64,000 nucleotides of DNA from Pseudomonadales bacterium (GCA_024234815.1 JACKNO010000002.1:310001-374000), one strand, 5' to 3'; positions 53,309 through 63,315 are shown, numbered from the stretch's first letter. The notes: generated by a model not told the origin, from the letters alone. Made by a program: numbers and translations.

Positions 53309-53337
53309 TTGTGATTTGGCCGCAATAATCATATATA
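53309..53337 (+). promoter_or_regulatory. Candidate sigma-70 promoter of ptsP
   Basis: TTGTGA (53309-53314), a 17-base spacer, then TATATA (53332-53337) in the divergent gap before ptsP. The predicted transcript begins near 53344, giving a leader of about 80 bases. Confidence 0.45.
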
Positions 53338-53426
53338 CGTTCTGACCCTGGTAACACCACAACCGCCAGGGCAACTATCCGTTCAATTCTATCGCAAGGA
53401 AGCTCGCCGCATTCGCGGACACTGTC

Positions 53427-55697
53427 ATGACAACAGCAATCCACCAGTTAGCCCGTATCGTCCAGGCTGTCGCGTTGGCTGAGCAACCCGCGGACCAGGT
53501 GAACCTGGTTGTCGAGTCCATCAGCAACACCATGGCGGTGGATGTGTGCAGTCTCTACCTCGCCAACGAGAGTTCTGAGATGATGCTGCTGGCCTCACGG
53601 GGGCTGGCAGTCGGCGCGGTACGCCATGTCAAAATTCCTCCCGGGAAGGGACTGGTAGGCCTGGTGGCCAAGAGTCGCCATCCGGTGAACCTCGCCGACG
53701 CAGAATCGCATCCGGCCTACTTCTATATTGCCGAAACAGAAGAGGAGCGCTTCCACAGTTTTTGCGGAGTACCCCTGGTACACACCGGCAAGGTTATCGG
53801 TGTACTGGTTGTGCAGGGTCGGGAGATCCGCCAATTCAGTGAGGAGGAACAGGGTTTCCTGGTAACGCTTGCGGCTCACCTTGCGCTGTTGCTTGCCAAC
53901 AGTCCACTGGCATTGGGAGAAGTGGCGGACAAGTCCAGCCGCGTATCTGGCGTAGGTGGTGCGGCAGGCATCGGCATCGGTCACGCCCGCCTGTGCGATC
54001 ATGGCGAATTGTACGCTGTGGCAAATGCGCCCTGCGGCGATCCGTCGGCAGCCTTGCGCGACTGGCACGACCTGCTCGGCATGGTCCGCCGTGAACTGGA
54101 ATATGAGCAAAAGTTACTGGCCGGCGGTGTATCCGACGGCGTCGCCGCCATTTTTTCCGCCTATATGCTGCTGCTGTCGGATCCAGCCTTTCTCGGCCAT
54201 GTGGAAAAAGGCATTCTCGACGGAAACTGGCTGCCCGGCGCCCTGCGCCAGGCCATCCAGCATTTTGCAGAGTTGTTCAAGGCAATGGACGACCCCTACC
54301 TGCAGGCCAGGCACGAGGACATACATCACCTCGGCAACAAGCTGTATAACGCCTGGCGCGGAATCCGCCCGGCGGCCAACTCCGCGAACCGGTCAGTCGT
54401 GCTGGTGGGAGCCCAGGTCAGCGTGTCGGAAATCGCCTCGGTGCCCACCGGTATGCTCGAGGGCATAATTTGCCTGGATGGCTCCAGTATGTCGCACACG
54501 GCGGTGCTGGCCAACGCGCTTGGCGTGCCCGCTGTTATGGGCACCGGGCCCATCCGGAACCTGGCTGAAGACATGCTGCTGATAGTCGATGGCAACAACG
54601 CCCAGGTAATGCTGGATCCCGGGGCCGCTGTGCTTGCGGAATACCGCAAGCTTGCCGACGATCAGCGTTACCTGATATCGCGGCTCGAAGCGCTGCGCGA
54701 CCTGCCGGCCCACACCCCGGATGGTGCGCAACTGGAGTTGTACACAAACACCGGCATGCTGGCGGATATATCTCCCGGCCTCGCCAATGGTGCCCAGGGC
54801 GTGGGGCTCTACAGAACCGAAATTCCATTTATGATACGCAACAGTTTTCCCACGGAAGAGGAACAGGTTGGCGTGTACGCCCAGGTACTGGCGGCGTACG
54901 CGGGGAAACCCGTACATATGCGCACACTGGATATCGGCGGTGACAAGACCCTGCCTTACTTTCCGGTGGAAAACGAGGAAAATCCCGCACTGGGCTGGCG
55001 CGGCATACGCTTCACCCTGGACAACAGCCAGTTGCTCATGACCCAGGTGAGGGCCATGGTCCGCGCCAGCTCCGGACTCGATAATCTGCGCATCCTGTTG
55101 CCAATGGTGAGTTCCACCAGCGAAATCGAGGACTTTCGCGAGTTGCTCATGGACGCGGTTGCCCAGTTGCAGTCCGAGGGGCACAGGGTCAACCGCCCGG
55201 CTCTCGGTGTTATGGTAGAGGTGCCAGCGGCGATCTCGCAAATTCCATTCTGGGCCGATAAAATCGATTTTCTTTCCATCGGCTCCAATGACCTCAGCCA
55301 ATACCTGTTGGCGCTGGATCGCAACAACCCCAGGGTGGCCGGCCGCTACGACCATGTACACCCCGCTGTCCTGCTTGAAATACACCGCATTTTGCAGCTG
55401 GCGGCAGAGCATCGCATACCCGTGAGCCTGTGTGGCGAAATGGCATCCGACCCGGTAGCGGTCGCACTGCTGATGGGCCTTGGATTACGAACCATGAGCA
55501 TGAGCGCCACCAAGATCCCGCGCATCAAGTGGCTGATTCGCAGCCTGCCGATCACCACGGCGCAACAACTGGCGACAGAATCGCTAAAGTGTATGTATCC
55601 AGCGGATATCCGCCTGCGGGTCGAGGCCGAATTACTGGCAGTGGGACTGGGGGATATCATCAAGCCCGGCAGCAACGCGCGACGCCGTCGCACATGA
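53427..55697 (+). CDS. ptsP: Nitrogen-PTS enzyme I, PtsP (GAF-EI)
   Basis: A 756-residue phosphoenolpyruvate-protein phosphotransferase of the nitrogen PTS. Residues 1-160 form a GAF domain (FCGVPLVHTGKVIGVLVVQ), which senses glutamine or 2-oxoglutarate in the enterics. Then comes the EI part with phospho-His357 (LDGSSMSHTAVLANALGVPAVMG), and the PEP-binding barrel (GVGLYRTEIPFM, GDKTLPYFP, LPMVSSTSEI, SIGSNDLSQYLLALDRNNP, and SLCGEMASDPVAVALLMGLG with the catalytic Cys). It passes phosphate to NPr. The usual neighbour rppH is not in the window. Shine-Dalgarno before ATG 53427 is weak. Confidence 0.95.
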   Translation: MTTAIHQLARIVQAVALAEQPADQVNLVVESISNTMAVDVCSLYLANESSEMMLLASRGLAVGAVRHVKIPPGKGLVGLVAKSRHPVNLADAESHPAYFYIAETEEERFHSFCGVPLVHTGKVIGVLVVQGREIRQFSEEEQGFLVTLAAHLALLLANSPLALGEVADKSSRVSGVGGAAGIGIGHARLCDHGELYAVANAPCGDPSAALRDWHDLLGMVRRELEYEQKLLAGGVSDGVAAIFSAYMLLLSDPAFLGHVEKGILDGNWLPGALRQAIQHFAELFKAMDDPYLQARHEDIHHLGNKLYNAWRGIRPAANSANRSVVLVGAQVSVSEIASVPTGMLEGIICLDGSSMSHTAVLANALGVPAVMGTGPIRNLAEDMLLIVDGNNAQVMLDPGAAVLAEYRKLADDQRYLISRLEALRDLPAHTPDGAQLELYTNTGMLADISPGLANGAQGVGLYRTEIPFMIRNSFPTEEEQVGVYAQVLAAYAGKPVHMRTLDIGGDKTLPYFPVENEENPALGWRGIRFTLDNSQLLMTQVRAMVRASSGLDNLRILLPMVSSTSEIEDFRELLMDAVAQLQSEGHRVNRPALGVMVEVPAAISQIPFWADKIDFLSIGSNDLSQYLLALDRNNPRVAGRYDHVHPAVLLEIHRILQLAAEHRIPVSLCGEMASDPVAVALLMGLGLRTMSMSATKIPRIKWLIRSLPITTAQQLATESLKCMYPADIRLRVEAELLAVGLGDIIKPGSNARRRRT

Positions 55698-57133
55698 ACA
55701 TTTCGATTCTGCTGTCCGTCCTCCACATGATGCTGGTACTGGCGGTATCCGCCAGGGTACTGCTGCGCCCCTACCGACAACCCGCTTCGCGAATTGCATG
55801 GATTGTGGTGATCATGGCCCTGCCCTTTGCTGGAATCGGTGCGTACATACTTTTCGGTGAAGTCAACATAGGCCGGACACGCATTGCGCGCATGCGCGAA
55901 GTGGTGGCGAACCTGCAGGCCACACTGACCGGGGAACGCTCTCAAAAATCCATCGTCGATGCCCGGGAGCAGAAATACCAGCACCTTTTTCGTATCGGCC
56001 ATTCGATCAGTGGCCTGAATCCCGTATCCGCCAACAGCGGCCAACTGATGGCCGATTCCAATGCGACAATCGACGCGATGGTCGCCGACATCGATGCGGC
56101 ACGGGAGCATGTTCATCTCATCTTCTATATCTGGCTGACCGACAACAACGGTTGCAAGATCGTAGCCGCACTGCAGCGGGCGGCTGTCCGCGGAGTGACG
56201 GTAAGGGCGATGGCGGACGGACTGGGTTCGCGGCTGATGATCAAGTCGAAACACTGGCGTGCGATGCGTGACAGCGGGGTCCAGGTCGCTGTAGCGCTGC
56301 CCATCGGCAATTGGCTTTTGCGCCCTTTCGCCGGGCGTATCGATCTGCGAAATCATCGCAAGATACTGGTTGTGGACGGCTCTGTGACCTACTGCGGCAG
56401 CCAGAACTGCGCCGACCCGGAATTCCTGGTCAAGGCCGCTTACGCGCCGTGGGTCGATGCGGTTATCCGTTTTTCGGGCCCCATCGCCCGCCACAACCAG
56501 TTCCTGTTCGCCTGTGACTGGATGAGTCACGTCGACGAGGACATAAGCCATCTGCTGCAGGAAACGATAGCCCCTGAACCCGGCGGATTTGTGGCACAGG
56601 CGTTCGGCACCGGGCCGACGGTGCGCTTCTCGGCAATGCCGGAGATGTTCGAATCACTGATGTTTTCCGCACGCGACGAACTGACTATCACCACGCCCTA
56701 TTTCGTGCCCAGCGAGTCGATGCTGGAGGCGCTGTGTGCATGCGCCTACCGGGGCGTGAAAACCACTATCATCTTTCCTGCGAAAAATGACTCCAGAATC
56801 GTCGGGGCCGCAAGCCGCAGTTATTACGGCGCACTGCTGGATGCCGGCGTGACGATTTACGAGTACGTCGGCGGTTTGCTGCACACCAAGTCGTTGACAA
56901 TGGATGGCGAGGTATCGCTGATCGGTTCGGCAAATATGGACCGGCGCAGTTTTGATCTCAATTATGAAAACAACATCCTGTTCATCGATTGCCAGTTAAC
57001 CGCTGACTTCTACCAGCGTCAGCAACAATATATCGCCTCATCCCGCCGGATTACCATCGAGGAGATTAATTCCTGGTCTGTTCTCGGGCGATTGTGGAAC
57101 AACACCGTCGCAATGTTTGGGCCGGTACTTTGA
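55694..57133 (+). CDS. cls: Cardiolipin synthase (phospholipase D family)
   Basis: A 479-residue membrane enzyme joining two phosphatidylglycerols into cardiolipin. Two N-terminal hydrophobic helices (LLSVLHMMLVLAVSARVLL and IAWIVVIMALPFAGIGAYILF), then two HKD motifs: NHRKILVVDG with His221 and HTKSLTMDGEVSLIGSANMD with His397. The layout is that of ClsA. ATG 55694 overlaps the ptsP stop (ATGA), a coupling of a regulatory PTS protein with phospholipid synthesis. The longer upstream frame lies inside ptsP and is not used. Confidence 0.95.
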   Translation: MNISILLSVLHMMLVLAVSARVLLRPYRQPASRIAWIVVIMALPFAGIGAYILFGEVNIGRTRIARMREVVANLQATLTGERSQKSIVDAREQKYQHLFRIGHSISGLNPVSANSGQLMADSNATIDAMVADIDAAREHVHLIFYIWLTDNNGCKIVAALQRAAVRGVTVRAMADGLGSRLMIKSKHWRAMRDSGVQVAVALPIGNWLLRPFAGRIDLRNHRKILVVDGSVTYCGSQNCADPEFLVKAAYAPWVDAVIRFSGPIARHNQFLFACDWMSHVDEDISHLLQETIAPEPGGFVAQAFGTGPTVRFSAMPEMFESLMFSARDELTITTPYFVPSESMLEALCACAYRGVKTTIIFPAKNDSRIVGAASRSYYGALLDAGVTIYEYVGGLLHTKSLTMDGEVSLIGSANMDRRSFDLNYENNILFIDCQLTADFYQRQQQYIASSRRITIEEINSWSVLGRLWNNTVAMFGPVL

Positions 57134-57229
57134 CGGGGTAGTTTGGCAAAGTAGATTGGCGGGGCAGGCTCAGGGCCGGGGCGCTGCCGGCACGCGCCGA
57201 CCCTGCGCCCTGTGCCCTGTGCCCAGAGT

Positions 57230-58960
57230 CTAGAATCTGGATTCGGCCGCTTGGTTCAGCATCTGCCCGCGCACCAGTGGGATCGGCGGCCCGCCAAAAG
57301 ACAGAAAGGTATCGTGAAACTCCCGCCACGCCTCGCGTCCACCGCGTTTGGCTACCCAGTCTTCACGCAGGCGCAATATCATCAGCTTTCCCAGGGTGTA
57401 ATTGAGGTAAGCCGGATCATAGGCTCCACGGTTTGCCTGTTGCTCCGCCGTGCCCTGCCCCTGGTAGGCCTGCTCGATGAACAACTCCTGTGACTGGGCT
57501 ATCGTCATGCCACCGGTGTGCAAGCCGATAGCAGACAGGAAACGTGCATCGCGCAATAGCGCGTTGCTGAGCTGGCCAATACGGGTTTCCGCGCTGGCGT
57601 TGCGCAGGCCCGCCTGCAGCATCATTTCCTCGGTGTAATGCGCCCAACCCTCGCCAAATGCATAGCTGACAAAAACGCGACCGAACTCGAAGTCCGCCCG
57701 GTTTGACTTGATGAAACTGAGAAAATGCCCCGGCCAGACTTCATGGACGGAAGTGAACAGCAGATCGGATTCACCCGGTATGTAGTCCAGTTGGACCGCT
57801 TCCGGCCAGGCCGGGTTCGGTGGAGAAAGATAGTAGGTCGCGTGCTGGTTTTTTTCATAGGGTCCGGGAATCTGGATATAGGCTGCGTTGGAGCGCGCGT
57901 AAGGGGGAGACTCCTCCACTCTTGCCTCTTCCTTGCCGGGGATGGTAACCAGCTCCTGGGCCAGCACAAACGCCTTCAACTCGGGCAGTTGCCGACGCGC
58001 GCCCGCCACTGACCCGCCCTCGGGTTTGCGGCTGGACATCAGGGCAAAACAGTCGGGAATACTTTTACCGGGCGCAAACTCGGCACAGGCCTCGGCCACT
58101 GCCTGTTGATTGCGCTTCATGTCGGCGCGACCAATAGCCTCCAGATCCGCCAGTGGGATATCGACCCGCTCCGTGTCATACAGCATCTGGCTGAACAACT
58201 CGGCGCCGAGGGCGTAATTTTCAGTAGCGGTCGCCTTATTGGACTCAAGCCAGGCGGTGATTTCCGCCATCGCAGCGGCGGCCTCGCCATTGGCCTTCCT
58301 GAAGGCTTCCTGCAAGGCGGGATTCTTTACAGCGGTGAATATCCCGGGTACGTCATCGCGAAAGAAGGTAGCGTAGCCGCCAAATGAATCGATACCGTAC
58401 TGTAGGGCCGGACGGTCCATGGGCATGCGCAGATTGTCCCTGATCTGCCTGAGCGCGGCGGGAATATTACTTGCGTAGCGGGTATACGCCTGCATGCGCT
58501 GATCAAGGGGGGCGTAATCAAGCGTGAGGTAGGGGCTGGGGTCCAGCGTGTCGGTCATCCAGTCAAAATAGAAGGCCGGATTTCGGAAAGGCCACTGCGC
58601 CTTTTCCAGCCAGAACAGTTGCCGGTCAATGGCTGCCAGCATATAGGCACGCTGAAATTGCTGTTCGCTGGAAAGCGCCTGCTCACTGAAGCCTGCCGCC
58701 TTGTCACGCTGTGCCCTGAGGCGGGCGACTTCCTTCTCAAGTCCCTGTTTGCTCCAGTCAGGCAGTTGGCCATCATATTCATGGCGCCCCCTGTAAACGG
58801 CAAATACCGGGTGTGCCTGAAAAAAACTCTCGGTGTATTCATCGACAAAAGGCTGCCACAAAGGCGAGTTTGCCTCCTTGGAAGCAGCGTTGGCGGCAGT
58901 AGCCATGAGCAGCGCGAAAAACATCGGCAGCAGCACCGCTACCCTGGATAGTCGTTTCAT
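57230..58960 (-). CDS. DUF885 protein, predicted secreted zinc peptidase-like
   Basis: A 576-residue protein with a signal peptide (VAVLLPMFFALLMATAANA, cleavage about residue 25), so periplasmic or surface. The zinc-type motif SVHEVWPGHFL (HExxPGH as in DUF885) is intact, followed by FGEGWAHYTEEM, which would add the third ligand. DUF885 proteins resemble M32/M2-type metallopeptidases, but few have been tested. ATG 58960 has AGAGG 7 bases upstream and is preferred over the starts at 58978 and 58984. The gene is convergent with cls, 96 bases between stops. Confidence 0.9.
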   Translation of the reverse strand: MKRLSRVAVLLPMFFALLMATAANAASKEANSPLWQPFVDEYTESFFQAHPVFAVYRGRHEYDGQLPDWSKQGLEKEVARLRAQRDKAAGFSEQALSSEQQFQRAYMLAAIDRQLFWLEKAQWPFRNPAFYFDWMTDTLDPSPYLTLDYAPLDQRMQAYTRYASNIPAALRQIRDNLRMPMDRPALQYGIDSFGGYATFFRDDVPGIFTAVKNPALQEAFRKANGEAAAAMAEITAWLESNKATATENYALGAELFSQMLYDTERVDIPLADLEAIGRADMKRNQQAVAEACAEFAPGKSIPDCFALMSSRKPEGGSVAGARRQLPELKAFVLAQELVTIPGKEEARVEESPPYARSNAAYIQIPGPYEKNQHATYYLSPPNPAWPEAVQLDYIPGESDLLFTSVHEVWPGHFLSFIKSNRADFEFGRVFVSYAFGEGWAHYTEEMMLQAGLRNASAETRIGQLSNALLRDARFLSAIGLHTGGMTIAQSQELFIEQAYQGQGTAEQQANRGAYDPAYLNYTLGKLMILRLREDWVAKRGGREAWREFHDTFLSFGGPPIPLVRGQMLNQAAESRF

Positions 58961-59060
58961 CTGGTACCTCTTAAACATAATCATGCAAGCGCCAGATTAG
59001 CAGACTTTGAACCCCACCGGGACGTTACTGCGCTGCAGTCGTGCCGGCGGGTGCCTGGCA

Positions 59061-59909
59061 CTAGCGAGTGGCGCGAACCTGGTCTGCCATCGCTTCCAGG
59101 AGGCGAAACGCCTGAGCGGGGTTGGTTCGCTTCAGCTCCAGTAAATCCATCTCAGGCCCTTCTCCCACCGCGATCTCTTCTTCTCCTGCGGCCAGGGCTG
59201 CAACAACTACCTGAGCGCAGCTGGAAGCCTCCATCCCGCCGGCAATATCATCGTCTGTCGCACCGGTTGCGGCGCCGTCACCTGCCAGGGCGTTCACCGC
59301 CACATTGGTGCGAATGAAACCGGGAATCACTGTGCTTACCCGTATCCCGTGATGAGCCACCTCGGTACGCAGCGCGTCAAAAAAACCCATGACCGCGTGT
59401 TTCGCGGCGCAGTACCCGGTACGCAGTGGCGCGCCTACCTTGCCGGCAACACTGGCCGTCACCACCACATGTCCGGAACCCCGTTCAACCATAAGTGGCA
59501 GAACCTCCTTGGTGAGCGCGATCTGTCCCAGCACATCGACTTCGAACAGGTTGCGGTAAACCTGCATTGCGGTGTCCAGGCAAAATGACCGCTGCGAAAC
59601 TCCCGCGTTATTGATCAGCATATCGACACCCGAAAAGGCCTCCCGCACGCGGGCCACGGCTGCCGGCATCGCCGCATAGTCAACCACATCCAGGGGCAGC
59701 ACCAACAGGTTTTCCGCGTTTGCTCCGTCGTTGACACAATCGGCCTGCACACGCTGGAGTTCAGCTTCCCTGCGGGCCGACAATACAAGGCGGGCGCCAC
59801 AGCGGGCAAAATTCCTCGCCAGCGCTTCTCCAATACCCGAAGATGCCCCGGTGATCCAGATGACCTTACCCTTGAAGTGTTCCTCGGGCGCGACGAATTG
59901 AGTTGGCAT
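59061..59909 (-). CDS. Short-chain dehydrogenase/reductase
   Basis: A 282-residue SDR. NAD(P)-binding TGASSGIG (20-27), ARxxxxL segment, NNAGVS, a Ser in TASVAGKVGA, and the catalytic Tyr/Lys GYCAAKHA; after the Rossmann core comes a variable C-terminus (about 215-282). The arginine after the first motif (SARREAEL) suggests NADPH preference. No signal peptide. It lies 20 bases downstream of cti on the same strand, as the last visible gene of the lipid operon. Related SDRs are found in ECF11 (RpoE-ChrR) singlet-oxygen operons; the substrate is unknown. Confidence 0.88.
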   Translation of the reverse strand: MPTQFVAPEEHFKGKVIWITGASSGIGEALARNFARCGARLVLSARREAELQRVQADCVNDGANAENLLVLPLDVVDYAAMPAAVARVREAFSGVDMLINNAGVSQRSFCLDTAMQVYRNLFEVDVLGQIALTKEVLPLMVERGSGHVVVTASVAGKVGAPLRTGYCAAKHAVMGFFDALRTEVAHHGIRVSTVIPGFIRTNVAVNALAGDGAATGATDDDIAGGMEASSCAQVVVAALAAGEEEIAVGEGPEMDLLELKRTNPAQAFRLLEAMADQVRATR

Positions 59910-59929
59910 GGCTCTCTCCAGTAAACGTG

Positions 59930-62182
59930 CTAGCGGTTTTCGTAACGGTTCAAATCAAACAGGCCAGCCTCTATTGGCTGATGCTGCCGGTAATGGTCAT
60001 ACAGGGTATCACTCAGCCCCCAGAATTGGGGTGACGTACGCCGCACCCCGTAGTTCGACAGAAGCAGGGCATAGTCGTCCTCGCTTTGCAGCGCCTCTAT
60101 AGAAGCGACAAACGTGTCCAGTTCGGCTTCCGGCACCTGGAAAAAGATGTTCGGATAGGAACCGATAAAGCCCTTGACCACAGTCAGGTAGTCTTCCACC
60201 GGCAGCCGCCTCTGCTCCTCACGAAACAATTGTGTGTTATTCAGATAAGCGCTGTTATGAATGATGGTATAGACGCGATCCTCGCCGCCGTCAGCCACTA
60301 CGTGCACGAAGGACACCTCAGGCATCAGGCTCAAACCAGCGCCTGTCTTTTTCTGGAGTTCGGCGAACTGGGGACTGACGGGTTGGTAGCGCGGTGCCCT
60401 CGCCCCGGGCAGCCTGGCTTCCAGCAGGCTGAAAAACTCCTGCACAGGCAAACTGGTCCGGTACTCCACCTGGCTGTCATCGGTGATGAAGGCGTGACGC
60501 CCCAGTACGTACTCTTTCACATCCGGACTCGCCTCGCGATACCAGAAATTACGCAGTTCAACCCGTTTGTTCTCGGGCATGAAAACCAGGAAGTTGAACT
60601 CGCCTTCCATACGCAGGAAGTCCATATAACGCCGGGTCTCCAACTGGTGCGCCATGCTTCCATAGACATCGAATCCCGCCACCAGCAGATAGTGGATGCG
60701 CTCCAACAGCGAATAGCCTATCACCCAGGCAGTCTTGGGGGTTTGTCCAACCAGCCCCTTTACTACCGAAGCGCTGTCGTTATGCCTGAAGATCGTGAGT
60801 GCCGCGTTGTCGTTGTCGCCGCCACCGTCCCAAATCAACTCTGTATCCAGGGGCAGGCGGCTTTCATTGGTCAACTTTTCAAGCATCCTGGATTTGGCTT
60901 TGAGGAGCTTGCGCTGGCCGCTAGCGTACTGGCGCCACTCCACCAGCGAGCCCAGCAAACTGCTCTCCCCGGAGGGCATCCGCATATTGTTGCTTTCCCT
61001 GGCCAGAAATTCCGCATCCTGATCCGGGTCCAGAATATTGGGATTGGTAAAGACCACCCAGAAGTGATCATCTATGACATTCAGGGCAACCTGTCCCCGA
61101 CACACAGGGCCCTTGATAAAGCCCATGATCGTGAACTGCGCCTCATCGAGCATGAACTGATAACGGGCCTGAACCGGAAGCTGCCGAAAAGCGATAAACG
61201 GGTTGGACGCCACTTCCGGCGCATAGCCAGGTAACACGCTGACCTCGTACTGCGGCTGCAGGAACAGGGCGTCCCAGCGCTCCTTTCTCGCCCGGTTGAG
61301 GGCATAGGGCATATGCCGTTTATCCAGCACGCTTGTTTGAAGCGGTTGCAGGCGATAGTAAACGCGCTCACTGCCAGGTGAATCGTAGGGACGCCGGGTG
61401 GCAATAATGTCGATGTCGCTCCCCGGCGGAGTGTGCGATCTCACCAGTGTGTAAAACCTGGGCTCACCCTCAAGATCAGAAAAATAGAGATCTCCAATAA
61501 ACAGATGTTCATAAATGTAGCGAGCTACCAAGCGTTGTTTCAGGCTGGAGCCATTGAAAAACGCCTCCCAGCGGGCAATGGACAGTCGCTCCTCCGGCCC
61601 GGGCGCGTCGCGAGGTACACCCGGCGCACCCTGGGCCAGCCATTCGCCAAGCGTAGCCTGTTCCGTGCTATCCAGACCGGGAAATCCGTAAGGCATACCC
61701 CACAGCGGGTAGTCTTTGGCAAAGACGTCGAATTCCTCCGGTTTCGGGCACTGCTGATCGCGATCCAGGCTGAAATCAAAGCTGTCCGGTAGACGATCCA
61801 CCTCGGGGAGCGGGTGCGCGCGTTTCAACTCCAGCATTCTGGCCAACACGCCCTGCTCCGGCTGCTCGGTATCCAGAACCGGGTAGAAGCCCTTCTCCCG
61901 CCACTCCTGTGCCGTATGCGCATCCTCGAATAGGCGGGTCATATTGGCATTCAACAGGCGGGTGCCATCGTACACCTTGTCCTTACTGGCGCCACGCTCA
62001 AGGCCCCGCCAGGCATCCAGCTTCAACTGGCAGGGGGCATCATAACAACCGTGGCAGACCATGCACCGTTGTTCGACCGTGGATTTGACCTGTGGAGGGT
62101 AGTCATTGCCGGCGCAAACTGCAGCGGACAATACAAGACCTGCAAGCAGCAGGGCCGCCAATTCATAGGGTTTTTTTAACAT
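59930..62182 (-). CDS. cti: Fatty acid cis/trans isomerase
   Basis: A 750-residue periplasmic heme enzyme that turns cis into trans unsaturated fatty acids of membrane lipids under solvent, heat or metal stress. The signal peptide (AALLLAGLVLSAAVCA) is followed by the heme site CMVCH (40-44), which sits earlier and with extra Cys than in cytochromes (HGCYDAPC). Later blocks are typical: GLDSTEQATLGEWLAQGAPG, FYTLVRSHTPPGSDIDII, KERWDALFLQ, and the long C-terminal Cti domain. ATG 62182 gives the signal peptide directly; the longer frame upstream runs into the chalcone-isomerase-like gene. It is transcribed in the DUF2878 operon. Confidence 0.92.
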   Translation of the reverse strand: MLKKPYELAALLLAGLVLSAAVCAGNDYPPQVKSTVEQRCMVCHGCYDAPCQLKLDAWRGLERGASKDKVYDGTRLLNANMTRLFEDAHTAQEWREKGFYPVLDTEQPEQGVLARMLELKRAHPLPEVDRLPDSFDFSLDRDQQCPKPEEFDVFAKDYPLWGMPYGFPGLDSTEQATLGEWLAQGAPGVPRDAPGPEERLSIARWEAFFNGSSLKQRLVARYIYEHLFIGDLYFSDLEGEPRFYTLVRSHTPPGSDIDIIATRRPYDSPGSERVYYRLQPLQTSVLDKRHMPYALNRARKERWDALFLQPQYEVSVLPGYAPEVASNPFIAFRQLPVQARYQFMLDEAQFTIMGFIKGPVCRGQVALNVIDDHFWVVFTNPNILDPDQDAEFLARESNNMRMPSGESSLLGSLVEWRQYASGQRKLLKAKSRMLEKLTNESRLPLDTELIWDGGGDNDNAALTIFRHNDSASVVKGLVGQTPKTAWVIGYSLLERIHYLLVAGFDVYGSMAHQLETRRYMDFLRMEGEFNFLVFMPENKRVELRNFWYREASPDVKEYVLGRHAFITDDSQVEYRTSLPVQEFFSLLEARLPGARAPRYQPVSPQFAELQKKTGAGLSLMPEVSFVHVVADGGEDRVYTIIHNSAYLNNTQLFREEQRRLPVEDYLTVVKGFIGSYPNIFFQVPEAELDTFVASIEALQSEDDYALLLSNYGVRRTSPQFWGLSDTLYDHYRQHQPIEAGLFDLNRYENR

Positions 62183-62226
62183 GGGCGCGATTCTGGGACC
62201 GTCACGGCGGCATGGCAAGCACCGAT

Positions 62227-62721
62227 TCAATCTCTGCCGAGAAGCGCCAGGCGCAAATCGGGCCGACTTGTAGCGGGCGACAGCCAGATATCGAGGAAAC
62301 GCTGGCCGAAGGCCGGTTCGTCCACACTGCCCAGGGGCTGTCCATTCAGTAGAAAAGTACTGCGCCCCCACTCGTCGAGCACCAGTACCAGAACATCATT
62401 TTTCCCGACATCGGGCCACAGACGGGACAGAGTCCGTAACCACTGCTGCTCGGGGACAGCAAGCGGTTGCAGGCGTTGCCACTCTTTGCGGGTATGCTCC
62501 ACAAGCTCGGCACTGGCCACATCGCGCAGGTACTCTATCTCTAGTCGCAGCGGCAGTTGACCTTCCTGAAACTCGCCATTGCTCGTGTACAAACGTGAAT
62601 CGTATACCGGCCAGAACATAAACTGCAGACGCGCCTGTCCCACCATTTGCATGCCTGACGGCGTTGCCGAGACACTCTGGGAAACCAAAAGCACTGCGAC
62701 GAACAGCATGGGCCTGATCAT
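62227..62721 (-). CDS. Chalcone-isomerase-like secreted protein
   Basis: A 164-residue protein with a signal peptide (MLFVAVLLVSQSVSA, cut about residue 19). The mature part resembles the bacterial chalcone-isomerase-like family: GQARLQFMFWPVYDSRLYTSNGEF (beta strands), LPLRLEIEYLRDV, and the end GQRFLDIWLSPATSRPDLRLALLG. This family is not an enzyme of flavonoid synthesis in bacteria and probably binds fatty acids. It overlaps the DUF2878 stop (ATGA), and lies 44 bases before cti. Family members recur beside cyclopropane-fatty-acid genes. Confidence 0.83.
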   Translation of the reverse strand: MIRPMLFVAVLLVSQSVSATPSGMQMVGQARLQFMFWPVYDSRLYTSNGEFQEGQLPLRLEIEYLRDVASAELVEHTRKEWQRLQPLAVPEQQWLRTLSRLWPDVGKNDVLVLVLDEWGRSTFLLNGQPLGSVDEPAFGQRFLDIWLSPATSRPDLRLALLGRD

Positions 62722-63278
62722 GCTGCAGCCTCCTCTATTTGCGTTCGGCTTAGCCGTGTTGTAAGGCTGACCATCAGCGGCAGCACCGCCCCCCAGACCA
62801 GCGCCAACACCGCCAGCGTTACAAGCAATGGATAGCCGAACTCCACCGCTCCCAAGCGCTGGCCCGCCCAGTAGTTAAGGGGAAACGCTACGGCGCCAGC
62901 CAATGCGGCCAGCAACGACCTCCCTCTCAGCCAGGAGAGACTGCGCCCCAGTGCCGCCGCGAATGCCAGCCAGAGGCAGCACAGCCAGAACGGCAACAGC
63001 ACGCCATCGGAAAAATGGTACACGCCCGCCAGGCTCAACGCGGCGTCGGTCGCAATACCGATGCTTCCCACCAGCAGCAGTTGCCTGAGCTCATTGCGAC
63101 GCTCCTTTACGAGCCACACATGCACCACCAACAAGGCGACGGCAAGCGGCAACCAGTTGTCCCTGCCGAGCACAGTGCAAAACCAGACCGCCTGGAACCA
63201 GAGGGCATTGAACCACAGGGTATCTGTCACCCGGTCAGTCAAGGGTGTAAGGGGGGCGGCTGGGACACTGATGCTCAC
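62718..63278 (-). CDS. DUF2878 integral membrane protein
   Basis: A 186-residue protein with about five hydrophobic helices (WFNALWFQAVWFCTVLG, WLPLAVALLVVHVWLV, GVLLPFWLCCLWLAFAAALG, LLAALAGAVAFPLNYWAG, and YPLLVTLAVLALVWGAVLPLMV). DUF2878 is found in lipid-modification operons with CFA synthase homologues and chalcone-isomerase-like proteins; no activity is known. The frame is open to GTG 63305, but a candidate promoter ends near 63316, so a start at GTG 63278 after CAGGAG is preferred. First gene of a four-gene lipid operon as seen in this window. Confidence 0.82.
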   Translation of the reverse strand: MSISVPAAPLTPLTDRVTDTLWFNALWFQAVWFCTVLGRDNWLPLAVALLVVHVWLVKERRNELRQLLLVGSIGIATDAALSLAGVYHFSDGVLLPFWLCCLWLAFAAALGRSLSWLRGRSLLAALAGAVAFPLNYWAGQRLGAVEFGYPLLVTLAVLALVWGAVLPLMVSLTTRLSRTQIEEAAA

Positions 63279-63315
63279 GGTGGACGCTTGCTCCTGAGAA
63301 AACACGTTTCACCAT

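Noticed and set aside
57134..57229. Short repeats (CCCTGCGCCCTGTGCCC) between cls and the DUF885 gene
   Set aside because: Too short and irregular to call a repeat element or terminator; no hairpin with a T-run.
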